NCBI RefSeq assembly: GCF_010725885.1
Contig: NZ_AP022600.1
Span: forward strand, 310,001 to 374,000
DNA length: 64,000 nt
DNA from: Mycolicibacterium tokaiense
GTDB taxonomy: Bacteria > Actinomycetota > Actinomycetes > Mycobacteriales > Mycobacteriaceae
Direction of reading: 5' to 3'
The notes beneath the pieces are model-generated. The model was not told where the DNA came from. It did not search any database and saw only the letters and a program-made list of their open reading frames with translations. Position numbers and translations under genes: made by a program. Below are positions 36,618 to 45,448 of this stretch, piece after piece; the stretch's first letter is position 1; each line of letters starts with the position of its first letter.

Positions 36618-37571
36618 CTACCGGAGAGGCCGCAGGGTGTTCATCGGCGGGCGGTCTTCGAGTGACACCTTGGACACCCGCGGGGTGAAGTCGTCGCCGT
36701 CGGCGAAGAACTGCGTCAGCCCCACTCCGGAGTCGGTGATGCCGCAGCGCGAGAGCAGGGTCGCCATCACCTGACGGCTCATGTCCCCCAGCGCGGTCAG
36801 CGGTTGGTTGCGGTGCACCCGGACGCCCAGGTTCACCTGGGCGATGGCGTCGATGCCCAGCTTGTCGTAGGTGTCGACCAGCAGTCCGATCTCCACACCG
36901 TAAGCCGGTGCGAACGGCAGCGACATCAGCAGCTCCCGGGTGCCGGCGTACTCACCGCCCAGCGGCTGGAAGACGCCGCTGAGCTCAGGACGCAGGGATG
37001 CGAGCATGGGGCGGGCCACCAGCTGGGTGACGCGGCCGCCGCCGTTGGCGTCTTCGCTGCCGCTGACCTTGAGCGGCCGGCGGTAGAAACCCTTGACCAG
37101 GTGGATGCCGTCGCGGGTGAGCAGCGGGCCCACCAGGTTGGGTACGAACATCGGGGACGGGTCGATGAGGTCGGAGTCGACGAAGACCACGATGTCGCCG
37201 GTGGTGGCGGCCAGCGACCGCCACAGCACCTCGCCCTTGCCGGGATTGGGGGGAAGTTCGGGCAGTGCCTGCTCGCGGCTGACCACCTTGGCGCCCGCGG
37301 CGATGGCGCGGATCTCGGTGTCGTCGGTGGAGCCGGAGTCCAGCACGATCAGTTCGTCGACCAGACCGCCGAGCATGGGTGAGATGGTGTCGATGACCGA
37401 GGCGACGGTGTCTTCCTCGTTCAGGGCGGGCAGGACCACTGAGATTGTGCGGCCCTTCTTGGCTGCCTCCAGCTCGGCGACGGACCAGTTCGGGCGGTTC
37501 CAGCTGTTTTCTGCGAGCCAGGTGTCGGTGCGCATTTTGTTCTCGATGGCCAGGTCAGGTGTTGTCGTCAT
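36618..37571 (-). CDS. gpgS: glucosyl-3-phosphoglycerate synthase
   Basis: A 317-residue GT81 retaining glycosyltransferase that transfers glucose from a nucleotide sugar to 3-phosphoglycerate, starting methylglucose lipopolysaccharide synthesis. ATG 37571 overlaps the folP2 stop by 4 bases and matches the known start MTTTPDLAIENKM. SVVLPALNEEDTVASV (near 44-59) and the metal-binding V-D-S-D (residues 131-134) are intact. GGGRVTQLVARPML and the VEIGLLVDTYD region further identify it as GpgS (Rv1208). Confidence 0.96.
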   Translation of the reverse strand: MTTTPDLAIENKMRTDTWLAENSWNRPNWSVAELEAAKKGRTISVVLPALNEEDTVASVIDTISPMLGGLVDELIVLDSGSTDDTEIRAIAAGAKVVSREQALPELPPNPGKGEVLWRSLAATTGDIVVFVDSDLIDPSPMFVPNLVGPLLTRDGIHLVKGFYRRPLKVSGSEDANGGGRVTQLVARPMLASLRPELSGVFQPLGGEYAGTRELLMSLPFAPAYGVEIGLLVDTYDKLGIDAIAQVNLGVRVHRNQPLTALGDMSRQVMATLLSRCGITDSGVGLTQFFADGDDFTPRVSKVSLEDRPPMNTLRPLR

Positions 37572-38443
37572 GCCAGTCCCCTCACCGTGCGCGTCGGTGG
37601 ACGCACTCCTTGGATCGACGCGACCATCTCCAGTACGCGCCGAGTGGGTCCGACTTCGTGTACCCGGAACATCCGCGCTCCGTCGGCCGCTGCCAGTGCG
37701 GTGGCCGCCAGGGTGCCGTCCAGGCGTTCGGTCAGACCCACTCCCAGAGTCTCCCCGACAAAATCCTTGTTGCTCAGGGCCATCAGGACCGGCCATCCAG
37801 TCTTAACAAGGTCTTTTACATGCCGCAACAAAGTAAGACCGTGGTAAGTGTTTTTGCCGAAATCATGAGTGGGGTCTATGAGAATCCGCTCACGGTCCAC
37901 GCCTTTGCTCACAGCGTCCTGTGCCGCGGCAGTGACCTCGGCGATCACGTCGTCGACCACGCCACGGGTACTGGTGCCGTAGTTCACCCGAAACGGCCGT
38001 GTCCGCGGTGTGGCGCCGCCGGTGTGTGAGCAGACCAATCCCGCCCCGAACTCCGCGGCCACCTCCGGCAGACCGGGATCAGCCCCTGCCCAGGTGTCGT
38101 TGATCAGGTCCGCCCCCGCGGCGCAGGCCAGCTTCGCCACCGACGCACGCCAGGTGTCGACACTGATCAGCTGGTCCGGGAACGTCGCCCGCAGCCACTC
38201 GATGAAGGGCACGACGCGCGCCGTCTCCTCATCGGCGTCCACCACCTGCCCCGGCCCGGCCTTGACGCCGCCGATGTCGATGACGTCCGCGCCATCGGCC
38301 ACCGCCCGGTGCGCGGCAGCCTTGGCCGCCTCGTCGGTGAAGGTGGCACCGCGGTCGTAGAAGGAGTCCGGCGTGCGGTTGACGATCGCCATGATGAGCG
38401 CCCGGTCGCCGGCCACCGGCCTGCCCATGAACATCGCCTGCAC
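37568..38443 (-). CDS. folP2: dihydropteroate synthase paralogue FolP2
   Basis: A 291-residue TIM-barrel protein of the DHPS family, read from GTG 38443. NRTPDSFYDRG, DVIDIGGVKAGPG and LISVDTW are the pterin-site motifs, and LINDTWAGADP and ILIDPTHDFGK follow. The segment after NRTPDSF differs from classical FolP1 (folate enzyme), consistent with reports that the mycobacterial FolP2 (Rv1207) lacks DHPS activity. It is translationally coupled to gpgS. The true role is not established. Confidence 0.93.
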   Translation of the reverse strand: MQAMFMGRPVAGDRALIMAIVNRTPDSFYDRGATFTDEAAKAAAHRAVADGADVIDIGGVKAGPGQVVDADEETARVVPFIEWLRATFPDQLISVDTWRASVAKLACAAGADLINDTWAGADPGLPEVAAEFGAGLVCSHTGGATPRTRPFRVNYGTSTRGVVDDVIAEVTAAAQDAVSKGVDRERILIDPTHDFGKNTYHGLTLLRHVKDLVKTGWPVLMALSNKDFVGETLGVGLTERLDGTLAATALAAADGARMFRVHEVGPTRRVLEMVASIQGVRPPTRTVRGLA

Positions 38444-38474
38444 ACAGCCAGGCTAACCGCGCGCCGACGGCACC

Positions 38475-38528
38475 GAGATTCACACCGTGGCGGGAAATTG
38501 AGCTCTGGCCCGCCCTGCTGTGAATCTC
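38475..38528. terminator. hairpin between fadD6 and folP2
   Basis: Two 20-base arms (38475-38494, 38509-38528), with 3 mismatches, flank a 14-base loop. The left arm begins GAGATTCACACC and resembles the left part of the hairpins at 1.4 and 4.4 kb. It lies after fadD6 and before folP2, both on the minus strand, so it could end fadD6 transcription. Confidence 0.55.
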
Positions 38529-38606
38529 AGCCCTTCGGACGCTGCCCGTCCCTCTGGGTCAGCGCTCCTTCAGGGCTTCGTTCCTCAGCCCTTCGGACGC
38601 TGCCCG
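38526..38606. repeat. 23-base direct repeat of the fadD6 3' end
   Basis: CTCAGCCCTTCGGACGCTGC and the next three bases occur at 38526-38548 and again at 38584-38606. The second copy is the fadD6 coding end with its stop codon; the first is downstream, non-coding and abuts the hairpin. Confidence 0.85.
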
Positions 38607-40372
38607 GAGGCAACCTCGTTCGGGTACTCGTCGTAGAACTCGACGTACCCCTCGTCACGACCTTTCAGCACGTACAGCGGGTCCTTGACGTCGGAGCCGT
38701 AGCCCTCCTTGCGCAGGTCGACCTTGCGGCTCTTGAACGTCGATGTGTGCTCCAGGGACTCCACCACCCGGACGAACAGCGGCACGGCATAGGCGGGCAG
38801 CTTGCCGTAGACCGCGCCGGCCAGGGCCTTGCCGTCGAAGGACGAGCCGTCGCGCAGCTTGATCGCCGCCATACCGGCGCGCCCGCCGGTGTCGGGCACC
38901 TCGACGCCGTAGACGGTGCACTCCTCGATGTCGTGCAGATCCACCAGGGCACCCTCGACCTGGGTGGTGGCCACGTTCTCGCCCTTCCACCGGAAGGTGT
39001 CCCCCAGGCGGTCGGCGAAGGCAGCGTGCCCCATGCCCTGCGGGTTCATCACGTCCCCGGTGTTGAACCAGACGTCGCCGTCTTTGAAGGCGTTGCGCAC
39101 CAGCTTCTTCTCGCTGGCCTCCTTGTCGGTGTAGCCGTCAAAGGGCGACAGCTTGTTCACCGGGCTGATCAGCAACCCCGGCTGGCCGGCGGGCACCTTC
39201 CGCACGCGTCCCGAGGAGTCGCGCTTGGGCTCGCCGGTGTCGGCGTCGTACTCCACGTAGGCCAGCGGCATCGGGCTGATGCCGGTGCTCTTGGCGACGT
39301 TGAAGACGTTGATGAACGCGGTGTTGCCTTCGCTGGCGGCGTAGAACTCGGCCACCCGCTTGATCCCGAACCGCCTGGTGAACTCGTCCCAGATCTCAGG
39401 TCGCAGACCGTTTCCGGCGATCACCCGCACCTTGTGGGAACGGTCGGTCGGCTTATCCGGCTGGTTCAGCAGGTAGCGACACAGCTCGCCGATGTAGACG
39501 AAAGCCGTTGCCTCATAACGGATCACCTCGTCCCAGAACCGCGAGGCCGAGAACGACTTGCCCAGTGCCAGCGTGGCTCCGGAGGTCAGCGCCGAGGACA
39601 GCGCCACCGTGAGTGCGTTGTTGTGGTAGAGCGGCAGGCAGCAGTACAGCACGTCGTCACTCTTGAGCCGCAGCGCCAGCCCACCGAACCCGGCCAGGGC
39701 ACGCAGCCACCGGAAGTGGGTCATCACACTGGCTTTCGGGTGCCCGGTGGTTCCGGAGGTGAAGATGTAGAACGCGGTGTCCTTGGCCAACACCGCCGAG
39801 GCCGACGCCGGATTGGCGGTGGGTGCCGTCTCGGCCAGCCGGTGCAGTTCCTCGATCGTGGTGGGCTCGGGCGCGCCGTCGGCCACCGCGCCGCACTCGA
39901 CGATCGGTTCGATGAACTCCGTCTCGGCGATGATCACCGTCGCCTCGAGCAACCCGATGCTGTGCGCCAGCACCTCACCACGCTGGTGGTAGTTCAGCAT
40001 GCCCGCCACGGCCCCGCACTTGACCGCCGCCAGCATGGTCAGAACCGCGTCGGGCGAGTTGCGCAGCATGATGCCGACGACGTCGCCGTGCCCGACGCCC
40101 TTGGCGGCCAACACCGCGGCGTAGCGGTTGGCGGTGGCATTCGCCTCGGCGTAGGTGAGCGTCTGATTCTCGAACCGCAGGAACGGTCGGTTGCCGTACT
40201 TCTCGGCCCGGTCCTGGAACACCTTGCCGATCGAGGTCTTCGACGTGGGACGTGCCAGAAAGCCCGTCGTCACCCCCCGGAAGATCTGCGGTGCGTCGGC
40301 AAGTACTGCCGGCACCTGCGTGACGATGTCGGCCAGGCCGACGGAGGATCGGGAACCGTTCTGTTCGGACAT
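38585..40372 (-). CDS. fadD6: long-chain acyl-CoA synthetase/fatty acid transport protein FadD6
   Basis: A 595-residue ANL-superfamily enzyme of the FATP/very-long-chain acyl-CoA synthetase type, which activates fatty acids with ATP and CoA. The P-loop motif YIFTSGTTGHPK is near residue 215, the FATP signature region includes YIGELCRYLLNQP, and the adenylate site is FNTGDVMNPQG then DRLGDTFRWKGENV. Length and position match Rv1206. The upstream neighbour is the LOG gene on the same strand. A duplicated copy of its last 23 bases lies downstream. Confidence 0.95.
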   Translation of the reverse strand: MSEQNGSRSSVGLADIVTQVPAVLADAPQIFRGVTTGFLARPTSKTSIGKVFQDRAEKYGNRPFLRFENQTLTYAEANATANRYAAVLAAKGVGHGDVVGIMLRNSPDAVLTMLAAVKCGAVAGMLNYHQRGEVLAHSIGLLEATVIIAETEFIEPIVECGAVADGAPEPTTIEELHRLAETAPTANPASASAVLAKDTAFYIFTSGTTGHPKASVMTHFRWLRALAGFGGLALRLKSDDVLYCCLPLYHNNALTVALSSALTSGATLALGKSFSASRFWDEVIRYEATAFVYIGELCRYLLNQPDKPTDRSHKVRVIAGNGLRPEIWDEFTRRFGIKRVAEFYAASEGNTAFINVFNVAKSTGISPMPLAYVEYDADTGEPKRDSSGRVRKVPAGQPGLLISPVNKLSPFDGYTDKEASEKKLVRNAFKDGDVWFNTGDVMNPQGMGHAAFADRLGDTFRWKGENVATTQVEGALVDLHDIEECTVYGVEVPDTGGRAGMAAIKLRDGSSFDGKALAGAVYGKLPAYAVPLFVRVVESLEHTSTFKSRKVDLRKEGYGSDVKDPLYVLKGRDEGYVEFYDEYPNEVASGQRPKG

Positions 40373-40439
40373 GCTCGTTCGCCCCTCGTCTTCAGCGGAT
40401 TCGCAGGCTAGCGTAACCGGATCGAGACAACCGCCGTTG

Positions 40440-41015
40440 TCAGAGGGGTGCGCAGAGGTCGAGTGCCGCGCCGACGTCGCGCACCACCCGTAGCCGGTCC
40501 AGCGCCGCCGCGCCGACGTAGCCGGTGTCGACCAGACCCGAAAGCCACGTGCGCAACCCGTCGTAGTGCCCGTCGGGATCCAGCATCACGACGGGTTTGT
40601 CGTGCATACCGAGGTAACCGGCCGTCCACGTCTCGAACAGTTCCTCCAGCGTGCCGATGCCGCCGGGCAACGTCACGAAGGCGTCGGAGCGGTCCTCCAT
40701 GATCTGTTTGCGCTGCCGCATGGTGTCGGTGACCACCAGCTCGTCGGCGTCGACGTCGGCCAACTCGCGGTGCACCAGGGCCTTGGGGATGACGCCGAGG
40801 GTCCGTCCCCCGTGCGAGCGGGCACCCGCGGCCACCGCGCCCATGGCCGAGACGTTGCCGCCGCCGGACACCAGGGTCCAGCCGCGGTCGGCGATCGCCG
40901 CCCCCAGCGCGGTGGCCAGGTTCAGCAATTCGGGGTGTCGGGGGCCGGAGGCGCAGTAGACGCACACGGCCCACTGCCTGTCGGATTCGCGGTCGGAGGA
41001 CATCGGAAAAACCAT
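40440..41015 (-). CDS. LOG-family cytokinin riboside 5'-monophosphate phosphoribohydrolase (Rv1205-like)
   Basis: A 191-residue Rossmann-type protein from ATG 41015 (ATG 41003 also possible). The family motif GGGN (LVSGGGNVSAMG near 49-60) and PGGIGTLEE (near 117-125) are intact, as are the conserved RKQIMEDRSDAFV residues. LOG proteins release free cytokinin-type bases from nucleotide monophosphates. M. tuberculosis Rv1205 makes cytokinins whose accumulation has been linked to nitric-oxide sensitivity. It is divergent from the next gene with only 11 bases between start codons. Confidence 0.9.
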   Translation of the reverse strand: MVFPMSSDRESDRQWAVCVYCASGPRHPELLNLATALGAAIADRGWTLVSGGGNVSAMGAVAAGARSHGGRTLGVIPKALVHRELADVDADELVVTDTMRQRKQIMEDRSDAFVTLPGGIGTLEELFETWTAGYLGMHDKPVVMLDPDGHYDGLRTWLSGLVDTGYVGAAALDRLRVVRDVGAALDLCAPL

Positions 41016-41026
41016 AGACTCCGGCG

Positions 41027-42046
41027 GTGTCGATCACCGCGGCCGCCGAAGCGGCGCAAGCCTTGGCCTGGCAGGGTCGTGGCCGCGAAGCCGAGGAGAT
41101 GCTCGCGGCGCTGGACACGACCACCGAGGCGGAGCTGCTGGAGGTGGCGTTGCCGCGGGCGGCCAACCAGTTCTGGATGCTCGGCGAGCCCGAACGTGCG
41201 ACGGCCTATCTACGGGCGGTGCGCAACCGCATCAACGGCCCCGCCGGGCTGACGGTCGACGCCCTGCTGGCCACCTTCGCGATGAACGCCGGCGCCCCGG
41301 TGCGGGCGCTGGAGCTGGCCGCCGAGGTCCTGGCCGCTGTCGACGCCACCGATCAGGCGGTGGCGTGGGCGGCCAGCACCTCGTCACTGTGCGCGGCACG
41401 GGTGGGCCGGTTCGCCGAGGTGGACACCTTCGCCGAACGCGCGGAGGCCGCCGGACACCCGGGATTGTTGCGCTACACCATCGGACTGGCCCGCATCACG
41501 ACCGCGACCATGACGGGCGACCTCGATCGGGCCGAGGCCGTCGCCAGGGACCTGACCTCCGATGCGCCACCGGGCGCGGCGATCGGCAGTGTGCTGCTGG
41601 CCTGGGTGTTGATGCGCCGGGGCGAGGACTCCGCGGCTGCCGAGCTACTGGCGCCCGCCGCACCGATCCTGGAGCGCACCGGCTATTCGTGGGGCCCGCT
41701 GTCGCTGACGCTGCTGGCCACGGCGCTGGCCCGCTCCGGCGCGCCGGCGGATGCGGCCAAAGCGTTGTCCCGAGCGGAATCTCGGCACGGCACCAAATCG
41801 GCATTGTTCGCCCCCGAGCTCGGATTGGCACGGGCCTGGCGCTCGGCCGCCGCAGCGGACTCCAGCGGCGCCATCGCGGCCGCCCGGCAGGCGGCCCAGA
41901 CGGCGGAGCGCTCGGGGCAGCTGAGCATCGCGGTGCTGGCGTGGCGGGAGGCCGCCGAGTTGGGCGACGGACGCGCCGAGGCGGCGCTGCAACGACTCGC
42001 CCCGCTACTTTGGAGTGATGGCCACCAAACCCAATCACCTGGGTGA
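41027..42046 (+). CDS. TPR-like helical repeat protein, possibly truncated LuxR/STAND-type regulator
   Basis: A 339-residue protein from GTG 41027. It is made of Ala/Leu-rich helix pairs such as RALELAAEVLAAVDATDQA and GDLDRAEAVARDL, typical of TPR arrays in large LuxR or AfsR-like regulators. No ATPase or DNA-binding domain is visible, so it could be a derived stand-alone scaffold or a remnant of a longer gene at the Rv1204c position. It ends 32 bases inside the following regulator gene. The very short divergent gap to the LOG gene means its promoter lies within that gene. Confidence 0.65.
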   Translation: MSITAAAEAAQALAWQGRGREAEEMLAALDTTTEAELLEVALPRAANQFWMLGEPERATAYLRAVRNRINGPAGLTVDALLATFAMNAGAPVRALELAAEVLAAVDATDQAVAWAASTSSLCAARVGRFAEVDTFAERAEAAGHPGLLRYTIGLARITTATMTGDLDRAEAVARDLTSDAPPGAAIGSVLLAWVLMRRGEDSAAAELLAPAAPILERTGYSWGPLSLTLLATALARSGAPADAAKALSRAESRHGTKSALFAPELGLARAWRSAAAADSSGAIAAARQAAQTAERSGQLSIAVLAWREAAELGDGRAEAALQRLAPLLWSDGHQTQSPG

Positions 42047-42857
42047 ATACCTGCGCGCGCGCCGCGGTCTGGTGTCCCCCACGAAGGTCGGCATCGTCGA
42101 TACCGGGGACCGCCGGGTACCCGGATTGCGTCGCGAGGAGGTGGCCATGCTGGCCGGCATCAGCGCCGACTACTACCTTCGGCTGGAACGCGGCCGTGAC
42201 CGCAATCCGTCGACACAGGTCCTCGAAGCGATCGCCAACGCTCTGCAGCTCGACGAGGACAACGCCGACCACCTGCTGAGCCTGGCCGCTGACCGGCCGC
42301 GCCGGACCCGTCGCCGTACCATGGCCGTCAGCGCACCGGCCAGCATCCTCGGCCTGCTGCCTCAGCTGGCCCTGCCCGCCTTCGTCGAGAACAACCACTT
42401 CGATGTCTTGGCGTCCAACGCGATGGCTGCCGCCCTGTCCCCTCGACTGGTCGCGGGCCGCAATCAGTTGCAGGACATGTTCTGCGATCCCGAGGAGATA
42501 GCGCTGCACCCGGACTGGGACGGAACCACCGAGTGCCTGCTGTCGAGCCTGCGGCATTCGGTGGGTACGGATATCGACGACCCCCTGTTCGTCGAGTTCG
42601 TCGACGAACTGTCCCTGGCAAGCCCTCGCTTCCGGAACATGTGGGACCGCCACGACGTCGGAGCCCAGAGCGGGGCGCCGACCCTCTTCGACCACCCCAC
42701 CGTCGGCCGGATGCACCTGTATCGGGAACGGCTCGCGGTGGCAGGTGCCGCAGGTGTGCATCTGGTCGTCTACCACCCCGAGGCCGGATCACCCGATGCC
42801 CACAAACTCACTCTGTTGGCGGCAACACCGGCGCCAGCGCATGCCCCAGCTCGGTGA
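42015..42857 (+). CDS. XRE-family regulator with MmyB-like ligand-binding domain
   Basis: A 280-residue transcription factor, start GTG 42015 or ATG 42018. The N-terminal helix-turn-helix is followed by the MmyB signature: PGLRREEVAMLAGISADYY, then RLERGRDRNPS and QVLEAIANALQLD (residues ~35-90). The C-terminal PAS-like domain, with FDVLASNAMAAAL and the DRHDVGAQSGAPTLFDHPTVG region, binds a small ligand in related MmyB/ClgR-like proteins. It overlaps the upstream TPR-like gene by 32 bases and the convergent LLM gene by 50 bases. Its target genes are unknown. Confidence 0.88.
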   Translation: MMATKPNHLGEYLRARRGLVSPTKVGIVDTGDRRVPGLRREEVAMLAGISADYYLRLERGRDRNPSTQVLEAIANALQLDEDNADHLLSLAADRPRRTRRRTMAVSAPASILGLLPQLALPAFVENNHFDVLASNAMAAALSPRLVAGRNQLQDMFCDPEEIALHPDWDGTTECLLSSLRHSVGTDIDDPLFVEFVDELSLASPRFRNMWDRHDVGAQSGAPTLFDHPTVGRMHLYRERLAVAGAAGVHLVVYHPEAGSPDAHKLTLLAATPAPAHAPAR

Positions 42858-43734
42858 CGAGGCCGGGCACGTAACCGTGGGTGGGCAGGTTGACGACCAC
42901 ACCGCCGATACCGACGTCGAACACCCGGGCCTTGATCTGCTGGGCGATCTCTTCCGGTGCGCCGGTGACAACACGGCCGCCGTGCGCCTCACCCATGTCC
43001 CGCGACGGCACGCCGTCGACGATCGCCGTCAGCAGGGTGCTGGTGGCCAAGGTGGCCGGCTCACGGTCGATCTCCGCGCAACGTTGCTGCAAGACAAGCA
43101 GTTTGGCCGGCAGATCGTCCATGGGAGCGATGATGTTGAGGTGATCGGCGTAGCGCGCGGCCAACCGAAAGGTCTTCTTCTCGCCGCTGCCGCCCAGCAT
43201 CACCGGGATGTGAGCGCGGAGTCTGGGCTCGTTGACGGCGTTCTCCGTCTGATACCACGTGCCTGAGAACGTCGGTCGCTCACCGTGGATCATCGGGATG
43301 ATGATCTGCAGCGACTCTTCGAGCTTTTCGAACCGTTCGGTGAACGTGCCGAACTCGTAGCCCAGCTGCCGGTGTTCCAGTTCGAACCAACCCGCCCCCA
43401 ATCCGAGTACGGCACGCCCACCACTGATCACGTCCAGCGTGGTGATCATCTTGGCCAGCAGCGTCGGGTTCCGATAGGTGTTGCCCGTGACCAGCGTGGA
43501 CAGTTGCACACGTTCGGTGGAAGCCGCCAGAGCTGCCAGCCCGGTATAGGCCTCCAGCATCGGCTCGTCGGGTTCCCCCAGCCCTGGCAGCTGGTAGAAG
43601 TGGTCCATCAGCAGAACGGTGTCGAACCCGGCGGCCTCGGCCTCCCGGGTCTGAGCCGTCACCGCGGCAAAGAGTTCGGCGACCGGGGTTCCATAGGAGA
43701 AGTTGGGTATCTGCAAACCGAGGCGAATCGTCAT
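42808..43734 (-). CDS. LLM-class F420-dependent oxidoreductase
   Basis: A 308-residue luciferase-like monooxygenase-fold protein from ATG 43734 (MTIRLGLQIPNF). The N-terminal TIM-barrel motifs FDTVLLMDHFYQLPG and the GRAVLGLGAGWFELEH region mark the F420-dependent branch of the family, with KKTFRLAARYADHLNI later. F420H2-dependent enzymes reduce or oxidise diverse substrates, and this one cannot be assigned. Its 3' end overlaps the convergent regulator by 50 bases. It is divergent from the molybdenum hydroxylase operon, so it may share regulation with it. Confidence 0.88.
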   Translation of the reverse strand: MTIRLGLQIPNFSYGTPVAELFAAVTAQTREAEAAGFDTVLLMDHFYQLPGLGEPDEPMLEAYTGLAALAASTERVQLSTLVTGNTYRNPTLLAKMITTLDVISGGRAVLGLGAGWFELEHRQLGYEFGTFTERFEKLEESLQIIIPMIHGERPTFSGTWYQTENAVNEPRLRAHIPVMLGGSGEKKTFRLAARYADHLNIIAPMDDLPAKLLVLQQRCAEIDREPATLATSTLLTAIVDGVPSRDMGEAHGGRVVTGAPEEIAQQIKARVFDVGIGGVVVNLPTHGYVPGLVTELGHALAPVLPPTE

Positions 43735-43863
43735 GCTGGGTGCAAACTTCCGAGCACAGCGGAGAAATTTCCTTCCTGAGGGGCCCTGACAGGACCCCCT
43801 CAGCCCGGGGCGGGCGCTCATAGCTTGATGGGCAACCAGAACAGCTCGGGGAGAACACAGCTC

Positions 43864-44469
43864 ATGACAGAGATCGACGACGCCCGGTCACCGGTCCCAA
43901 CTCAATGCCCTTTCACGCTGAACCGCCGCACTTTTGTCGGGGCGTCGGCCGCCGTCACCGGAGTCGCCCTCCTGCCCGGTTGCACCACCCCCGAGGTCGG
44001 GGATGGCGCCGACACGCACGTTCTGCAGATGACGATCAACGGTGAACAGCGCGACATCGACGTGGACGTGCGGACCTCGTTGCTGGACATGCTGCGGGAT
44101 CGCGCAGGACTCACCGGGACGAAGAAGGGCTGCGACCAGGGTGCGTGCGGTGCCTGCACCATCCTGCTGGACGGTGAGCGGGTGCTGTCCTGTCTGACGC
44201 TGGCGGTGATGCACGACGGGGCCGACGTGACCACCATCGAGGGCGTGGCCGACGGGGACCGATTGCATCCGCTACAGCAGGCGTTCATCGACACCGACGG
44301 ACTGCAGTGCGGCTACTGCACGCCGGGCCAGATCATGTCAGGTCTGGGATGTATTGCCGAAGGACACACCGGCTCGGATGCCGAGATCCGAGAATGGATG
44401 AGCGGCAACATCTGTCGCTGCGGCGCCTACACCAATATCGTCCGCGCCATCTCGAACGCGGCGCAGTAG
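43864..44469 (+). CDS. xanthine dehydrogenase-family [2Fe-2S] subunit with Tat leader (PaoA/YagT-like)
   Basis: A 201-residue iron-sulfur subunit. ATG 43864 is preceded by GGGGAG at about 10 bases. The N-terminus has a twin-arginine motif (NRRTFVGAS, residues 20-28) and a hydrophobic stretch ending in LLPGC, so the folded complex is likely exported and perhaps lipid-anchored. The plant-type cluster cysteines are C90, C95, C98 and C110; the second cluster uses C149, C152, C184 and C186. The order small-FAD-molybdenum subunit and the Tat leader match E. coli PaoABC (YagTSR), a periplasmic aldehyde oxidoreductase. The substrate here is unknown. Confidence 0.9.
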   Translation: MTEIDDARSPVPTQCPFTLNRRTFVGASAAVTGVALLPGCTTPEVGDGADTHVLQMTINGEQRDIDVDVRTSLLDMLRDRAGLTGTKKGCDQGACGACTILLDGERVLSCLTLAVMHDGADVTTIEGVADGDRLHPLQQAFIDTDGLQCGYCTPGQIMSGLGCIAEGHTGSDAEIREWMSGNICRCGAYTNIVRAISNAAQ

Positions 44470-44470
44470 C

Positions 44471-45448
44471 ATGCGGCCGTTTCGCTTCACCACCGCCGCC
44501 GACGAGCAGGCCGCCGTCGACGCCGGTGCCGATGGCGGCCGTTTCATCGCCGGGGGTACCACGTTGGTCGACTTGATGCGTGAGACCGTGGACCAACCCG
44601 GCGTGGTCGTCGACATCAACGCTCTGCCATACCGCGACATCGAACTGCGCCAAGACCGACTGCGTGTCGGCGCGCTGGTGCGGATGTCGCAGTTGGCCGC
44701 TGCTCCCGCTGTGCGCGAGTACTTTCCTGTTATCACCCAGGCACTGGAGAAGTCGGCGTCGGCTCAGGTGCGCAACATGGCCTCGATCGGAGGCAACCTC
44801 CTGCAGCGCCCGCGGTGTCTGTACTTCCGCGATGTGACCGCCCCCTGCAACCGCAGGACGCCCGGCTCGGGGTGTGCGGCCATCAACGGCCACAACCGGA
44901 CCCACGCAATCCTGGGTGCCAGCGCATCCTGTGTGGCCACCCATCCCTCCGATCTGGCTGTGGCACTGGTGGCACTGGATGCCGTGGTGCACACGCGCGA
45001 CCGCGACGGCGACCGGCAGATCCCGGTCGCCGAACTCTTCCGTCGACCGGGTGACACCCCGGAGCGCGAACACAACCTGGCTCCCGGCACGCTGATCACT
45101 GCCGTCGAGGTGCCCCGCACCCCCGAGGCCCGTCGATCCGGATATCTGAAAGTCCGGGACCGGGAGTCCTATGAGTTCGCGCTCACGTCGGCGGCGGTGG
45201 CCCTCGACATCACCGGCGGGCGCATCCGCGCAGCCCGGATCGCTGCGGGCGGCGTGGGTACCGTGCCCTGGCGGATGCACGCCGTGGAACGGGCCCTCAT
45301 CGGCCAATTGCCGCGACCCCAGGTGTTCGCGTCCGCGGCGGCAGCCGCCGCGGACGGAGCGCAGCCGCTGTCCCACAACGCTTTCAAGGTCGACCTGATC
45401 ACGCGCACCATCACCCGCCAGCTGGGCGCTGTTGCGGAGATGTCATGA
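44471..45448 (+). CDS. xanthine dehydrogenase-family FAD-binding subunit (PaoB/YagS-like)
   Basis: A 325-residue flavoprotein subunit starting 1 base after the small-subunit stop. The FAD-binding loop FIAGGTTLVDLM (25-36) and ASIGGNLLQRPRC (104-116) identify the CO dehydrogenase medium-chain family. It also has four extra cysteines, C116, C126, C135 and C154, in a segment with CNRRTPGSGCAAI. This arrangement occurs in PaoB-type proteins, where it binds an additional [4Fe-4S] cluster. Electrons would pass from the molybdenum site through the Fe-S clusters to this FAD. It overlaps the large subunit by 4 bases. Confidence 0.92.
   Translation: MRPFRFTTAADEQAAVDAGADGGRFIAGGTTLVDLMRETVDQPGVVVDINALPYRDIELRQDRLRVGALVRMSQLAAAPAVREYFPVITQALEKSASAQVRNMASIGGNLLQRPRCLYFRDVTAPCNRRTPGSGCAAINGHNRTHAILGASASCVATHPSDLAVALVALDAVVHTRDRDGDRQIPVAELFRRPGDTPEREHNLAPGTLITAVEVPRTPEARRSGYLKVRDRESYEFALTSAAVALDITGGRIRAARIAAGGVGTVPWRMHAVERALIGQLPRPQVFASAAAAAADGAQPLSHNAFKVDLITRTITRQLGAVAEMS

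Noticed and set aside
38309..40411. 700-codon plus-strand frame opposite fadD6
   Set aside because: It mirrors the fadD6 codon pattern (low-complexity Gly/Arg/Val), crosses the folP2 start and has no family features.
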